Of a DNA stretch of 64,000 nt, positions 55,608 through 64,000 are shown piece after piece. A model generated the notes under the pieces. That model was not told where the DNA came from, ran no database searches, and was given only the letters and a program-made list of their open reading frames with translations. Made by a program: the position numbers and the translations under genes. Each line of letters starts with the position of its first letter. Within the stretch, counting starts at the first letter, position 1. The stretch lies in contig JAPSHX010000001.1 of the NCBI GenBank assembly GCA_031179305.1, positions 62,001 through 126,000 on the forward strand, in the 5' to 3' direction. The DNA comes from Paenarthrobacter sp. (GTDB lineage: Bacteria > Actinomycetota > Actinomycetes > Actinomycetales > Micrococcaceae).

Positions 55608-57269
55608 ATGACTGCAACTTTGGTGGCCAAGGATCTTGCTGGTGGTCATGGCCATCGCACACTATTTACGGAGCTGTCCCTGACCGTTGCCCCGGGCGAT
55701 GTTGTGGGAGTTGTGGGAGCGAACGGTGCCGGTAAGTCTACGCTGCTGCGCATTCTTGCCGGAGTGGACCAGCCCGAGGCCGGCAGCGTCAACCTGGCGC
55801 CTTCGGACGCGTTCGTGGGCTGGTTGCCGCAGGAACACGAGCGAACTGCTGACGAAACAATCGCCGCATATATTGCCCGACGCACCGGCTGTGCCCAGGC
55901 AACAAGCGACATGGAAGCCACTGCCGAAGCCCTCGGCTCGGGAGCTCCCGGAGCCGATGACGCTTATTCCCTGGCCTTTGATCGATGGATGGCCTCCGGC
56001 GCCGCAGACCTGGAGGACCGCATTCCGTCTGTCCTGGCCGATCTCGGTTTGGAGCTTGGCGCCGACGCCCTCATGACGGGTCTTTCCGGCGGTCAGGCTG
56101 CACGCGTGGCTTTGGCCGCCCTGCTGCTCAGCCGCTTCGACGTGGTGCTCCTGGACGAACCCACCAACGATCTCGACCTTGACGGGCTCGCCCGGCTTGA
56201 GGCCTTCGTCCAAGGCCTCCGCGGAGGTGTGGTCCTGGTGTCGCACGACCGCGAATTCCTGGCCCGCTGTGTCACTACCGTGGTGGAACTGGACCTCGCC
56301 CAGAACTCCGTGGCCGTATACGACGGCGGCTACGAAGCGTTCCTCGAAGAGCGGGCCGTCGCCAAACGCCACGCCCGGGAACGTTACGAGGAGTTTGCCA
56401 ACACCAAGGCCGACCTCGTCTCCCGTGCACGTACCCAGCGTGAGTGGAGCTCCCAAGGCGTCCGGAACGCCATGAAGAAAAACCCGGACAATGACAAGAT
56501 CCGTCGCGCCGCGAGCAGCGAATCGTCGGAGAAACAGGCCCAGAAAGTCCGCCAGATGGAGTCCCGTATCTCGAGGCTTACCGAGGTGGAGGAGCCCCGA
56601 AAAGAGTGGCAACTGCAGTTCAGCATCGGCCAGGCGCCCCGCTCAAGTGCCGTCGTCGCTACCTTGCGCAACGTCGTCGCCCGCCAAGGTGACTTCACGC
56701 TGGGTCCGGTGAACCTCCAACTCAACGGCGGCGAACGCATAGGCATCACCGGACCGAACGGTGCCGGGAAGTCGACGCTTTTGCGTCTGTTATTGGGGAC
56801 GCAGGAACCGGACGACGGCGACGCCTCCATGGGTGCGTCTGTGGCCATCGGCGAAATTGACCAAGCGCGCGGACTGCTCGACGGCGGGCGGCAACTTGGC
56901 GACGCTGTGGAAGCGGTGCTGGTGGACTGGAACAGCGCGGATGTGCGTACACTCCTGGCAAAGTTCGGCCTGAAAGCGGATCACACCTCCCGGACAGTGG
57001 ATTCGTTGTCCCCAGGGGAACGGACCCGTGCCGCGCTGGCGTTGCTGCAGGCCCGTGGCGTGAACCTGCTGGTGCTGGACGAGCCCACCAACCATTTGGA
57101 TCTTCCAGCCATTGAGCAGCTGGAGGAGGCGCTGGAAAGCTACGAGGGTGCGCTCCTGCTGGTCACGCACGATCGCAGGTTGCTGGAGAACGTCCGGCTC
57201 GATTCGCGCTGGCATCTGGAAAACGGACAAGTGCAAGAGCTTCACCACACCCCAAGCCAGGAGAAGTAA
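55608..57269 (+). CDS. ABC-F family ATPase
   Basis: A 553-residue protein with two ABC domains and no membrane segment. Walker A GANGAGKST and GPNGAGKST; signatures LSGGQAARVA and LSPGERTRAA; Walker B VVLLDEPTNDLD and LLVLDEPTNHLD. A charged interdomain linker (about 240-330) is the part that reaches the ribosomal tRNA site. ABC-F proteins rescue or protect ribosomes, some giving antibiotic resistance. GGAGG precedes the ATG. The leader terminator and the exporter gene 3 nt downstream support a drug-response role. Confidence 0.93.
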   Translation: MTATLVAKDLAGGHGHRTLFTELSLTVAPGDVVGVVGANGAGKSTLLRILAGVDQPEAGSVNLAPSDAFVGWLPQEHERTADETIAAYIARRTGCAQATSDMEATAEALGSGAPGADDAYSLAFDRWMASGAADLEDRIPSVLADLGLELGADALMTGLSGGQAARVALAALLLSRFDVVLLDEPTNDLDLDGLARLEAFVQGLRGGVVLVSHDREFLARCVTTVVELDLAQNSVAVYDGGYEAFLEERAVAKRHARERYEEFANTKADLVSRARTQREWSSQGVRNAMKKNPDNDKIRRAASSESSEKQAQKVRQMESRISRLTEVEEPRKEWQLQFSIGQAPRSSAVVATLRNVVARQGDFTLGPVNLQLNGGERIGITGPNGAGKSTLLRLLLGTQEPDDGDASMGASVAIGEIDQARGLLDGGRQLGDAVEAVLVDWNSADVRTLLAKFGLKADHTSRTVDSLSPGERTRAALALLQARGVNLLVLDEPTNHLDLPAIEQLEEALESYEGALLLVTHDRRLLENVRLDSRWHLENGQVQELHHTPSQEK

Positions 57270-57272
57270 CCC

Positions 57273-59186
57273 ATGAGCATGGACCGCGTGGCCTGGAGCT
57301 CGCTGTACAACATCACTACCGCCAAGAGCGCCTCGAAGCCTTTCTCCAAGGAAACCCTGAAGCGGGTCATGGCTTTTGCCGCGCCGCACAAGGGCAAGCT
57401 CATTGCCTTTGTGATTGCGTCCATCGCGGGCGCTTTCCTGGCCGTCGCTACTCCGGTGTTGGCCGGTCAGGTGGTGGATTCCATCATTGCCAATGCCGGC
57501 GTGGGCACGGTGATCTGGTTGGCTGTCCTGATCGCCATCGTCGCCATTGGCGAGGCTGGGGTGGGCTTACTGACCCGCTGGTTGTCTTCCATCATTGGCG
57601 AGGGTGTCATTGTGGACCTTCGCACACGGGTTTTCGATCATGTGCAGCGGATGCCCATCGCGTTTTTCACCCGGACACGAACCGGTGCCCTGGTCAGCCG
57701 CCTGAACAACGACGTCATCGGAGCGCAATCGGCCTTCGCCGGAACATTGTCCGGGGTAGTCAGCAATGTGGTGGCTTTGGCCCTGACCCTTGTGGTCATG
57801 CTTAACACGTCTTGGCTGGTGACCGTGCTGGCCATGGTGTTGCTGCCGATCTTCCTGATTCCGGCACGGCGCATGGGCTCCAAACTGGCGGATCTCCGCC
57901 GCGAAGCTGCCGCGCACAACGCTGCCATGGGCACGCAAATGACGGAGAGGTTCTCCGCGCCAGGAGCCACGCTGGTGAAATTGTTCGGCCGCCCGGACGA
58001 GGAATCCCGGGAGTTCGCTGACCGTGCCGGTCGCGTCCGGGATATTGGTATCCGGACTGCCATGTTGCAGTTCACGTTTGTGACGGCCCTGACCTTGGTG
58101 TCGGCGCTGGCTTTGGCTTTGGTCTATGGACTGGGCGGTTGGCTGGCAATTGGCGGGCAGTTGGCGCCCGGTGACGTGGTGGTTCTCGCCCTCCTCCTCA
58201 CCCGGCTTTACGCTCCGCTGACGGCGCTGTCCAATGCCCGCGTGGAAATCATGAGTGCTTTGGTCAGCTTTGAGCGGGTCTTTGAAATTCTTGACCTTGA
58301 GCCGCTGATCACCGAGAAGCCGGACGCCGTCAGTGTTCCGGCTGGCCCTGTTGCTGTGGAATTCAACGACGTCCGTTTCTCCTACCCTTCGGCCGAGAAG
58401 GTGTCGCTGGCTTCCCTTGAGGACGTCGCCACCTTGGATACCCGTGGCGGCGAGGAAGTCCTGCACGGTGTGAGCTTCAGGGTTGAACCGGGGCAGACCG
58501 TTGCCCTGGTGGGTTCCTCCGGTGCGGGTAAGTCCACGGTGGCCCAACTGCTGTCGCGCTTGTATGACGTCGACTCCGGCGCAGTGCGCCTTGGCGGACA
58601 AAAGCCCGGAACAGGCGTGGACGTCCGCGATCTGAGCTTCGATTCCTTGCGCGACACCATGGGTATGGTGACCCAGGACGGACATCTTTTCCACGAAACC
58701 ATCGCGTCAAACCTGCGCCTCGCCCGGCCGGACGCTACGGAAGCTGACATGTGGGATGTGCTTCGGCGGGCGCGACTGGAGCCGATGATCCGGTCCTTGC
58801 CCGATGGCTTGGAAACCGTGGTGGGGGAGCGCGGCTACCGGCTCTCCGGTGGTGAACGCCAAAGGCTCACCATCGCCCGCCTGCTGATCAAGCAACCTCG
58901 CGTCGTGATCCTTGACGAAGCCACTGCAGCCTTGGACTCCACCAATGAAGCCGCCGTCCAGGCGGCCTTGGGCGAGGCACTCGAGGGGCGCACCGCCGTC
59001 GTGATTGCCCACCGGCTGTCCACCATCCGTGCTGCCGATGCCATTTTGGTGGTTGAGGACGGCAGGATCGTGGAGCGTGGCACGCACACCGAGCTGCTGG
59101 CGGCGGATGGACGATACGCCGAGCTGTATCAAACCCAGTTCGCCGAAGCCACGGCGGTGGCCCAGGAAGCGGTCCCGGAGCTGTAA
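57273..59186 (+). CDS. ABC exporter, fused membrane and ATPase domains
   Basis: A 637-residue half-transporter of the MsbA/LmrA type: six membrane helices (about 45-335), then an ABC domain with GSSGAGKST, LSGGERQRLTIARL and VVILDEATAALD. It should work as a homodimer exporting lipids or drugs. The start is 3 nt after the ABC-F stop codon. The stop codon is the base before the 66-bp palindrome. Confidence 0.94.
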   Translation: MSMDRVAWSSLYNITTAKSASKPFSKETLKRVMAFAAPHKGKLIAFVIASIAGAFLAVATPVLAGQVVDSIIANAGVGTVIWLAVLIAIVAIGEAGVGLLTRWLSSIIGEGVIVDLRTRVFDHVQRMPIAFFTRTRTGALVSRLNNDVIGAQSAFAGTLSGVVSNVVALALTLVVMLNTSWLVTVLAMVLLPIFLIPARRMGSKLADLRREAAAHNAAMGTQMTERFSAPGATLVKLFGRPDEESREFADRAGRVRDIGIRTAMLQFTFVTALTLVSALALALVYGLGGWLAIGGQLAPGDVVVLALLLTRLYAPLTALSNARVEIMSALVSFERVFEILDLEPLITEKPDAVSVPAGPVAVEFNDVRFSYPSAEKVSLASLEDVATLDTRGGEEVLHGVSFRVEPGQTVALVGSSGAGKSTVAQLLSRLYDVDSGAVRLGGQKPGTGVDVRDLSFDSLRDTMGMVTQDGHLFHETIASNLRLARPDATEADMWDVLRRARLEPMIRSLPDGLETVVGERGYRLSGGERQRLTIARLLIKQPRVVILDEATAALDSTNEAAVQAALGEALEGRTAVVIAHRLSTIRAADAILVVEDGRIVERGTHTELLAADGRYAELYQTQFAEATAVAQEAVPEL

Positions 59187-59252
59187 CCCAAGTAAGTAGC
59201 AGATCAGGCCGTTATGAGCGCTCATAACGGCCTGATCTGCGACTTACTTGGG
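59187..59252. repeat. 66-bp dispersed palindromic element, copy 2 (nearly perfect)
   Basis: A 66-bp palindrome starting CCCAAGTAAGTAGCAGATCA, in which 32 of 33 base pairs match (only positions 12 and 55 fail). It begins directly after the ABC-exporter stop codon. Its right end supplies the last residues and TAA stop of the NUDIX gene on the other strand. It can fold into a very long hairpin and probably ends both convergent transcripts. Copy 1 is at 18690-18755. Confidence 0.95.
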
Positions 59253-59657
59253 TGAGGTGAGCGCTGGAAGTACGTGGTCCGTCAGCAGCGGGGCCAAGTC
59301 AGTGGGGAGAGGCGCGTCGAGGTCCAGCCAGCGAATCTCGGCGATCTCCGCCGACGGGTGTGCCTCCCACCTTCCAGGCGCAGTGAAAACGGTGGCTTCG
59401 ATGTTCGTCGCTGCCTCGTTGGCCGCCACGGCCAGCCACACGCCGAGAAGCTCGAGGCGCTTCGGCGCCACGTCAATGCCGACTTCCTCCAGGAGCTCAC
59501 GGGAAGCGGCTTCCGCGGCGGTTTCACCGGACTCGGGTTTGCCGCCAGGATGCATGAACTTCTCAGTGCCACGCTTGCGGACGGTCAGGAGTTGGCCGTG
59601 GTGGTTGTAGACGCAGACTGCGCTGACGACGATCAGGTCCGTGCCGGTTCCAGTCAT
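59244..59657 (-). CDS. NUDIX hydrolase
   Basis: A 137-residue NUDIX protein with the box GGKPESGETAAEAASRELLEEVGI, fitting GX5EX7REUXEEXGU. These enzymes hydrolyse nucleoside diphosphates linked to another moiety; the substrate is not evident. The last codons (Ser-Pro-Lys-stop) lie within the 66-bp palindrome. The start overlaps the DUF6314 stop by ATGA. Confidence 0.92.
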   Translation of the reverse strand: MTGTGTDLIVVSAVCVYNHHGQLLTVRKRGTEKFMHPGGKPESGETAAEAASRELLEEVGIDVAPKRLELLGVWLAVAANEAATNIEATVFTAPGRWEAHPSAEIAEIRWLDLDAPLPTDLAPLLTDHVLPALTSPK

Positions 59658-60112
59658 GATTGCCTCCCGGCGTCGATTCGGACCAAGCGCGATTCAAGCA
59701 GCAGATCCTTGGCGGGCCCGCGGACGTCCCAGGTGAAGTTGAACGAGTCCGGGCCCTCCCAGGTGTACCTGACGCGGTAGTCGTCGGGGTCGCACCAGTG
59801 CTTGTCCTGGTTACCCTGTTCGGAGAAGCTCATGACATGGAAGGGCCTGCCGTCGGGGAAAAACACGTCCATCGACTCCGGCCCGGCACCCGGTTTCAGG
59901 ACGTACTCGCGGAATGCCGGACCCGAATGGGTGGGCCAGTGCATGGTTCCGTCTTCGCGGTAGTCCAGGCCGCCGTCGGGGTTCCGGGTATAGCGCACGA
60001 CGCCGGCGAAGGTTCCGTTGGTGCCGGACGTCCGGTCCAGGAGGGTGCGCTCAACAAGCCAGCTGCCGGCCAAGTAGGCCTGCAAGTCCTGGATGGGCTG
60101 CTGGTGGTTCAA
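59654..60112 (-). CDS. DUF6314-like protein
   Basis: A 152-residue soluble protein with an all-beta look (FREYVLKPG, VRYTWEGPDSFNFTWDVRGPAKD), matching the DUF6314 type of lipocalin-like proteins; function unknown. No ATG is near the N-terminus. The TTG at 60112 is used; it is one base from the 3' end of tRNA-Arg, and the GAGGG of the tRNA acceptor arm lies where an SD would be. An internal TTG near Leu10 is an alternative. It is coupled to the NUDIX gene. Confidence 0.75.
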   Translation of the reverse strand: MNHQQPIQDLQAYLAGSWLVERTLLDRTSGTNGTFAGVVRYTRNPDGGLDYREDGTMHWPTHSGPAFREYVLKPGAGPESMDVFFPDGRPFHVMSFSEQGNQDKHWCDPDDYRVRYTWEGPDSFNFTWDVRGPAKDLLLESRLVRIDAGRQS

Positions 60113-60113
60113 G

Positions 60114-60186
60114 TGCCCTCGATTGGAATCGAACCAACGACACCGGCTTTAGGAGAGCCGTGCTCTATCCACTGAGCTACGAGGGC
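60114..60186 (-). tRNA. tRNA-Arg (anticodon CCT)
   Basis: A 73-nt cloverleaf: acceptor GCCCTCG/CGAGGGC with discriminator A, D-arm GCTC...GAGC, anticodon stem CGGCT/AGCCG with loop CTCCTAA (anticodon CCT), and T-loop TTCGAAT. The 3' CCA is not encoded. It reads AGG codons, rare in this high-GC genome. No integration site or mobile gene is seen next to it. Confidence 0.97.
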
Positions 60187-60294
60187 CTGTGTGTCCATGG
60201 CTCTTAATCCCACTGCTGGAGCTCGAGGGCCCGGACACGACTACAAGCATACAAGCTGCGGGGGCGCTGCCCGAACACCGCTAGGCTGGCGTTC

Positions 60295-61080
60295 ATGAAA
60301 GGGCACGCGACTGCACCGGCGCCAGCTGGATCCTTCCTTCCGGACACCCGAAGCATCAGGGCGAACATCGGAGGGTGGGCGCAGCTGAGCGTGGTCCAAT
60401 ACTTCGTGGCCGAGGCTGCCGTGATCGAGGCCTGGGCAGGTCCCGAGCCTTACAGCAGAGCCACAGGATTCATCAGTGACCTCGGAGCAATTTCCTGCGG
60501 AATCTACGAGGACAGGGCCGTCTGCTCGCCTTTGCACTGGCTGATGAATGCCTCGTTCGTGGTTCAGGGCATGGCTCTGGTCCTTGGTGCACTTTTCCTG
60601 ACGGCGGGTTTGCTGAGCGTGGCCGCGCGGCCCGGTGTAGCGGCCCGGCGTTTTCGAGCCGTTGCAGGAGATTCACCACAAACCCGGGTCCTGACCGTTC
60701 CTTGGATACTGGCTGTTGCCATCCGGATCCTTACCGGTGTTGCCGGCGTGGGAACGGTAATAGTGGGTCTGGTTCCCGAAGACGTGGGCTCCCCTTGGCA
60801 CTTTGCGGGTGCGCTGATGTTCTTCATCGCCGGAGGGTTTGCCCTCCTGCTCCTTGGAATCCTGTGGTGGCGACAGACGCCGGTGAGTTGGTTCCTGGCC
60901 GCGTGCGGGCTTGTCTGCATCGGGGCGCTCATCATTGGCGCAATCACCGGGATGGAGGTGCCCCGGCCGGGGTTGCTGGAGCGCCTCATGGGCTACCCGG
61001 TGACCATCGGCCTGGCCGCTGCCGGTTTGGTGATTGCCCAGCGTGTCCACACGGAACGGAAAGCGCTCAGGGCCGGCTGA
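60295..61080 (+). CDS. DUF998 membrane protein
   Basis: A 261-residue membrane protein with six or seven helices and the DUF998 N-terminal pattern (YFVAEAAVIEAW ... YSRATGFISDLGA). The function is unknown. TAGGCT at 60282-60287 lies 7 nt before the ATG and no SD is present, so it is probably leaderless. It overlaps the convergent gene by 14 nt at the C-terminus. Confidence 0.85.
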   Translation: MKGHATAPAPAGSFLPDTRSIRANIGGWAQLSVVQYFVAEAAVIEAWAGPEPYSRATGFISDLGAISCGIYEDRAVCSPLHWLMNASFVVQGMALVLGALFLTAGLLSVAARPGVAARRFRAVAGDSPQTRVLTVPWILAVAIRILTGVAGVGTVIVGLVPEDVGSPWHFAGALMFFIAGGFALLLLGILWWRQTPVSWFLAACGLVCIGALIIGAITGMEVPRPGLLERLMGYPVTIGLAAAGLVIAQRVHTERKALRAG

Positions 61081-61732
61081 GACCTCCCGCGCCCTTTGCC
61101 GCAGGCTTTGCGCTTTTTCGCCCAAGGAACACTGCCAGCACGCCGCACAGGAGACTGATCAGGAACAACACCCATGACGCCACGGTGACAGCCGAGGCCA
61201 GGGCCACCGAACCGGCGTCGGGCGCCTCAGCGGCCAGCACGGAATCGATGGCGACATTGGACCATAGGTGGGCCACGGCGAACAGCAGGGGAGCAGCCCA
61301 CATGGCCCAACGCCAGGACTTTCGCGCCACATTGGTGCCAATCAGCAGGAGCCAACTGAAGCCGAAAATCAGCGGAAACAGGGTGCCGGCAGTCTTATGG
61401 ACGTAGTTGAGCTGCCCGCGCGCCGAGTCATCCATGGCCTCTCTAAGCTGGACGATGTAGTCCTGTGAGAAGCCGCCAATCAGCGAATCCGGCATCGCCA
61501 GGCCACCGGAGAGCTGCGTCATCTGGTTCAAGGTGAGCAGGTGCAGGTACCAGAACAGGAACAGGCTGGCCACGACGCCCGCGATCACGATGAGTTTGGA
61601 GTTGCTCTGCGCCTTTTGAGGAGTGCGCTGCGTGGTGGTGTTGATCACAGGTGGCAGCGAGTGATCGGGGACCACTGCCTTTGCTCCGTGCTTCTTGACG
61701 CGCTGGGCTGGTGTCTTGGCCATGTCATCCAT
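61067..61732 (-). CDS. hypothetical membrane protein, 221 residues
   Basis: The N-terminus is cytoplasmic and basic (AKTPAQRVKKHGAK). A membrane helix follows at about residues 46-68, then an external region of about 60 residues, and three further helices; the tail is Lys/Ala-rich. No family recognised. ATG 61732 is used (GGCGGAA upstream), with ATG 61723 as an alternative. The long upstream extension overlaps the divergent neighbour and is rejected. Confidence 0.75.
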   Translation of the reverse strand: MDDMAKTPAQRVKKHGAKAVVPDHSLPPVINTTTQRTPQKAQSNSKLIVIAGVVASLFLFWYLHLLTLNQMTQLSGGLAMPDSLIGGFSQDYIVQLREAMDDSARGQLNYVHKTAGTLFPLIFGFSWLLLIGTNVARKSWRWAMWAAPLLFAVAHLWSNVAIDSVLAAEAPDAGSVALASAVTVASWVLFLISLLCGVLAVFLGRKSAKPAAKGAGGLSRP

Positions 61733-61756
61733 TATTCCGCCACATAAGCTGGAACC

Positions 61757-62602
61757 ATGACCACCGGCAGGCACACAGCAACTGAACTCGATCCAACACT
61801 GGATGACTACCAACTGGCGAGCGCCCTGGTCCGCGAGGCAGGCCAGCTTGCGCTGCTCATGCGGATGGGTGGCCTCCAAGGCGAACGCAAGACCTCAGTG
61901 TCCGACGTCGTCACTGCAGCCGATCACGCAGCCGAGGCTTACGTCCTTGAACAGTTGCGGCGCTGCCGTCCGGAAGACGGCATCCTCGGCGAGGAGGGTG
62001 CCTCCGTCGCGGGGACGAGCGGCCGGACCTGGGTGATCGACCCCGTTGACGGCACGTACAACTTCCTCCACGGGTCCACGTACTGGTGCTCGGCCATTGC
62101 CCTCAAGCGTGACGACTCGGACCACGGCGGCAACCCGGTCGCGGATCCGGACGTGTTGCTCGGGGCCATCTATCAGCCCGAACTGGATAAGCTCTGGCTG
62201 GGAGGGGCGGAGCGCCCCGCAACCCTGAACGGCGAGGCGATCTCCGGTTCAGGTGACTTCCCCGTTGGCCAAATCTCCGCAGCCACGTACATCCACCCCA
62301 CCTGGCTCGCCGACCCCCGGGCCGCCATGCCCTGGCACGCGGCCGCAGTCTCCGCGGCGTCCCTGCGGATGTTCGGGTCAGGGTCCTGCGACCTCGGCCG
62401 GGTGGCTGACGGGGAGCTCGGCTGCTGGTTCCAGCACAGCTGCCCGGAATGGGACTGGCTCCCCGGGAAGGCGATCGTCCGCGCTGCCGGCGGGGACACC
62501 GCCGTCGTGCAGGTCAATGGCTTGAATTGGTTCGTGGCCGGGGGCTCGACGGCGGTACGCGAGTTGAGTGCTGCCCTCACCTCTGTTCCCCAATTTGCCT
62601 AG
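61757..62602 (+). CDS. inositol monophosphatase-family enzyme
   Basis: A 281-residue Mg2+-dependent phosphatase. GEEGAS and WVIDPVDGTYNFLHG carry the metal ligands, and PEWDWLPGKAIVRAAGG the C-terminal Asp motif. In actinobacteria this clade includes histidinol-phosphatase (HisN) and inositol monophosphatases; the exact substrate is not certain. TAAGCT at 61745-61750 is 6 nt before the ATG with no SD, so leaderless. It is divergent from the 221-residue membrane protein. Confidence 0.88.
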   Translation: MTTGRHTATELDPTLDDYQLASALVREAGQLALLMRMGGLQGERKTSVSDVVTAADHAAEAYVLEQLRRCRPEDGILGEEGASVAGTSGRTWVIDPVDGTYNFLHGSTYWCSAIALKRDDSDHGGNPVADPDVLLGAIYQPELDKLWLGGAERPATLNGEAISGSGDFPVGQISAATYIHPTWLADPRAAMPWHAAAVSAASLRMFGSGSCDLGRVADGELGCWFQHSCPEWDWLPGKAIVRAAGGDTAVVQVNGLNWFVAGGSTAVRELSAALTSVPQFA

Positions 62603-62666
62603 CATCCGCTACTGCTGACCATGGCGCCTTATAGTGTCAGGGGCACCGCCTAGACTGGTAGGCACC

Positions 62667-64000
62667 ATGGATATGTTGTTTGACCCCTACGCAGACGGAC
62701 CCTTCAAAGCTGGCACCAAAGCCGCAGTCAAGGCTGCCCCGGAACTTTCCCATTCCGGCGGTGGCGCCTCCGGGCCGCGGCTCCAGGAGGGAACCGGCGG
62801 GTCAGGGAACGCTCCCCAAGCACTCGCCCCAGGGGGATGGGGCGATCAGGGCGCCCACGGGTTGCCAAGCGCTGAGGCACTCCTCCAAGGACTGAATCCG
62901 CAGCAGGAAGAGGCAGTGAAGCACGCCGGAAGCCCCCTGCTGATCGTTGCGGGTGCGGGCTCGGGGAAGACGCGCGTACTGAGTAACCGGATCGCCTACC
63001 TCATTGCCACCAAGCGTGCGCATCACGGCGAAATCCTGGCCATCACCTTCACCAACAAGGCAGCGGCCGAAATGCGGGAACGCATCGAAGCCTTGGTCGG
63101 CGCCCGGGCAAAGGGCATGTGGATTTCCACGTTCCACTCGTCCTGTGTGCGAATCCTGCGCCGGGAAGCCGCCAACGTCGGGCTGAATTCGAACTTCTCC
63201 ATCTATGACTCCGCTGATTCGCTGCGTCTGATCACGCTCGTGGCAAAGAACCTGGACCTGGATCCCAAGAAGTTCGCACCCAAGGCCATCCAGCACAAGA
63301 TTTCTGCGCTCAAGAACGAGCTCATTGACGCCGACTCGTACGTCTCCTCGGCAAACCACAACGACCCCTTCGAACAAGCCGTGGCCGACGTCTTCAAGGG
63401 CTACACGCAGCGTCTCCGGCAAGCCAACGCGATGGACTTCGACGACCTCATCGCGGAAACCGTTTACATGTTCCGGGCTTTCCCTGCGCTCGCGGAATCT
63501 TACCGGCGCCGCTTCCGGCACGTGTTGGTGGACGAGTACCAGGACACCAACCACGCGCAGTACGCGCTGGTCAGGGAAATCGTGGGCTTGGGAACGGACA
63601 CGGACGTGCCACCCAGCGAATTGACTGTGGTGGGCGATTCCGATCAGTCAATTTATGCTTTCCGGGGCGCGGACATCCGCAACATCGTGGAGTTTGAGCA
63701 CGACTACCCCAACGCCCGCACCATCAAACTGGAGCAGAACTATCGCTCCACGCAGAACATCCTGAGCGCTGCCAACTCGGTCATCTCCCGCAATCCCAAC
63801 CGCCAGGAAAAGCGTTTGTGGACCGCGGAAGGTGACGGCGAGAAAATCATTGGCTACGTGGGTGAGAACGAACACGACGAAGCCCAGTTCATCGCCAAGG
63901 AAATCGACCGGTTGCAGGATGAAGAAGGCTTGCGTCCGGGCGACGTCGCCATCTTCTACCGCACCAACGCACAGTCGCGTTCCATTGAAGACGTTCTGGT
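62667..64000 (+). CDS. pcrA: UvrD/PcrA-type DNA helicase, 3' end outside window
   Basis: The frame is open from ATG 62667 to the window edge (444 codons seen). A long Gly/Ala-rich N-terminal region (about 1-85) precedes the superfamily 1 core: AGAGSGKT (motif I), ITFTNKAAAEMRER (Ia), VDEYQDTNHAQ (II), VVGDSDQSIYAFRGA (III) and EQNYRST (IV). PcrA removes proteins from DNA and works in repair and plasmid replication. The SD is weak; TAGACT lies 10 nt upstream. The end of the gene is not in the window. Confidence 0.94.
   Translation, partial: MDMLFDPYADGPFKAGTKAAVKAAPELSHSGGGASGPRLQEGTGGSGNAPQALAPGGWGDQGAHGLPSAEALLQGLNPQQEEAVKHAGSPLLIVAGAGSGKTRVLSNRIAYLIATKRAHHGEILAITFTNKAAAEMRERIEALVGARAKGMWISTFHSSCVRILRREAANVGLNSNFSIYDSADSLRLITLVAKNLDLDPKKFAPKAIQHKISALKNELIDADSYVSSANHNDPFEQAVADVFKGYTQRLRQANAMDFDDLIAETVYMFRAFPALAESYRRRFRHVLVDEYQDTNHAQYALVREIVGLGTDTDVPPSELTVVGDSDQSIYAFRGADIRNIVEFEHDYPNARTIKLEQNYRSTQNILSAANSVISRNPNRQEKRLWTAEGDGEKIIGYVGENEHDEAQFIAKEIDRLQDEEGLRPGDVAIFYRTNAQSRSIEDVL

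Noticed and set aside
60114..60186. tRNA-Arg as an integration site
   Set aside because: No integrase, direct repeat of the tRNA 3' end or island composition is seen beside it.

Overview
The window is a 64 kb stretch of high-GC actinobacterial chromosome. It most likely comes from an Arthrobacter/Paenarthrobacter-type member of the Micrococcaceae. This rests on gene content: a gcvPTH operon behind a tandem glycine riboswitch, tandem Fem-type peptidoglycan bridge ligases, ThrE, DUF3263 and DUF3027 proteins, an XPB-type helicase, an IdeR with all metal ligands, a WXG100 protein and c-di-AMP riboswitches on cell-wall hydrolases. Genus is inferred, since no ribosomal RNA is present. The region reads as core chromosome: there is no prophage, insertion sequence, integrase or CRISPR array. 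The one clearly atypical patch is an AT-rich stretch at about 7.9-8.7 kb.

Layout. 0-7 kb: the end of a TetR gene, the glycine riboswitch, gcvP-gcvT-gcvH, a structured leader and sdaA; together these turn glycine into serine and then pyruvate. 7-9.2 kb: a DRGH endonuclease, the AT-rich patch with a small secreted cysteine-containing protein, and an orphan gene. 9.3-13.4 kb: two Fem ligases and a ThrE exporter. 13.4-16.6 kb: an iron-regulated siderophore-interacting protein, Ung, DUF3263, a LytR_C protein and CspA. 16.6-19.9 kb: a CIRCE-controlled groEL and an RNase H fused to an NTF2-like domain. 20-24.4 kb: a WXG100 gene, a DnaA-box cluster, a two-component system and a divergent lysE/argP pair. 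24.4-33.2 kb: a membrane-fused multicopper oxidase, an XPB helicase with its partner, a cold-shock-domain protein and DUF3027. 33.2-36.7 kb: an MFS exporter, serC and ideR. 36.7-40 kb: two c-di-AMP riboswitches, an M23 peptidase and two NlpC/P60-like proteins. 40-46.4 kb: an HNH nuclease and a molybdenum-cofactor block (mobA, moeA, YdeP-like oxidoreductase, fdhD). 46.5-53.7 kb: a GH38 mannosidase and a five-gene operon with a polar amino-acid ABC transporter plus two unknown membrane proteins. 54-64 kb: an HTH/seven-helix membrane pair, an ABC-F and exporter operon behind a terminator, NUDIX, DUF6314, tRNA-Arg(CCU), two membrane proteins, an inositol-monophosphatase-like enzyme and the first part of pcrA.

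The strongest signals beyond ordinary gene content are: a nearly perfect 66-bp palindrome present twice 40 kb apart, one copy supplying a stop codon; three perfect TTGTCCACA DnaA boxes at a 17-bp period; a stand-alone intrinsic terminator in the leader of the ABC-F operon; a third CIRCE half-site at the predicted groEL start site; a recurrent leaderless promoter with TANNNT 6-7 nt before the start codon; a codon-usage mosaic in sdaA; and two related disulfide-type membrane proteins in the amino-acid transporter operon. All readings come from inspection of the sequence. Similarity searches and RNA folding were not run.
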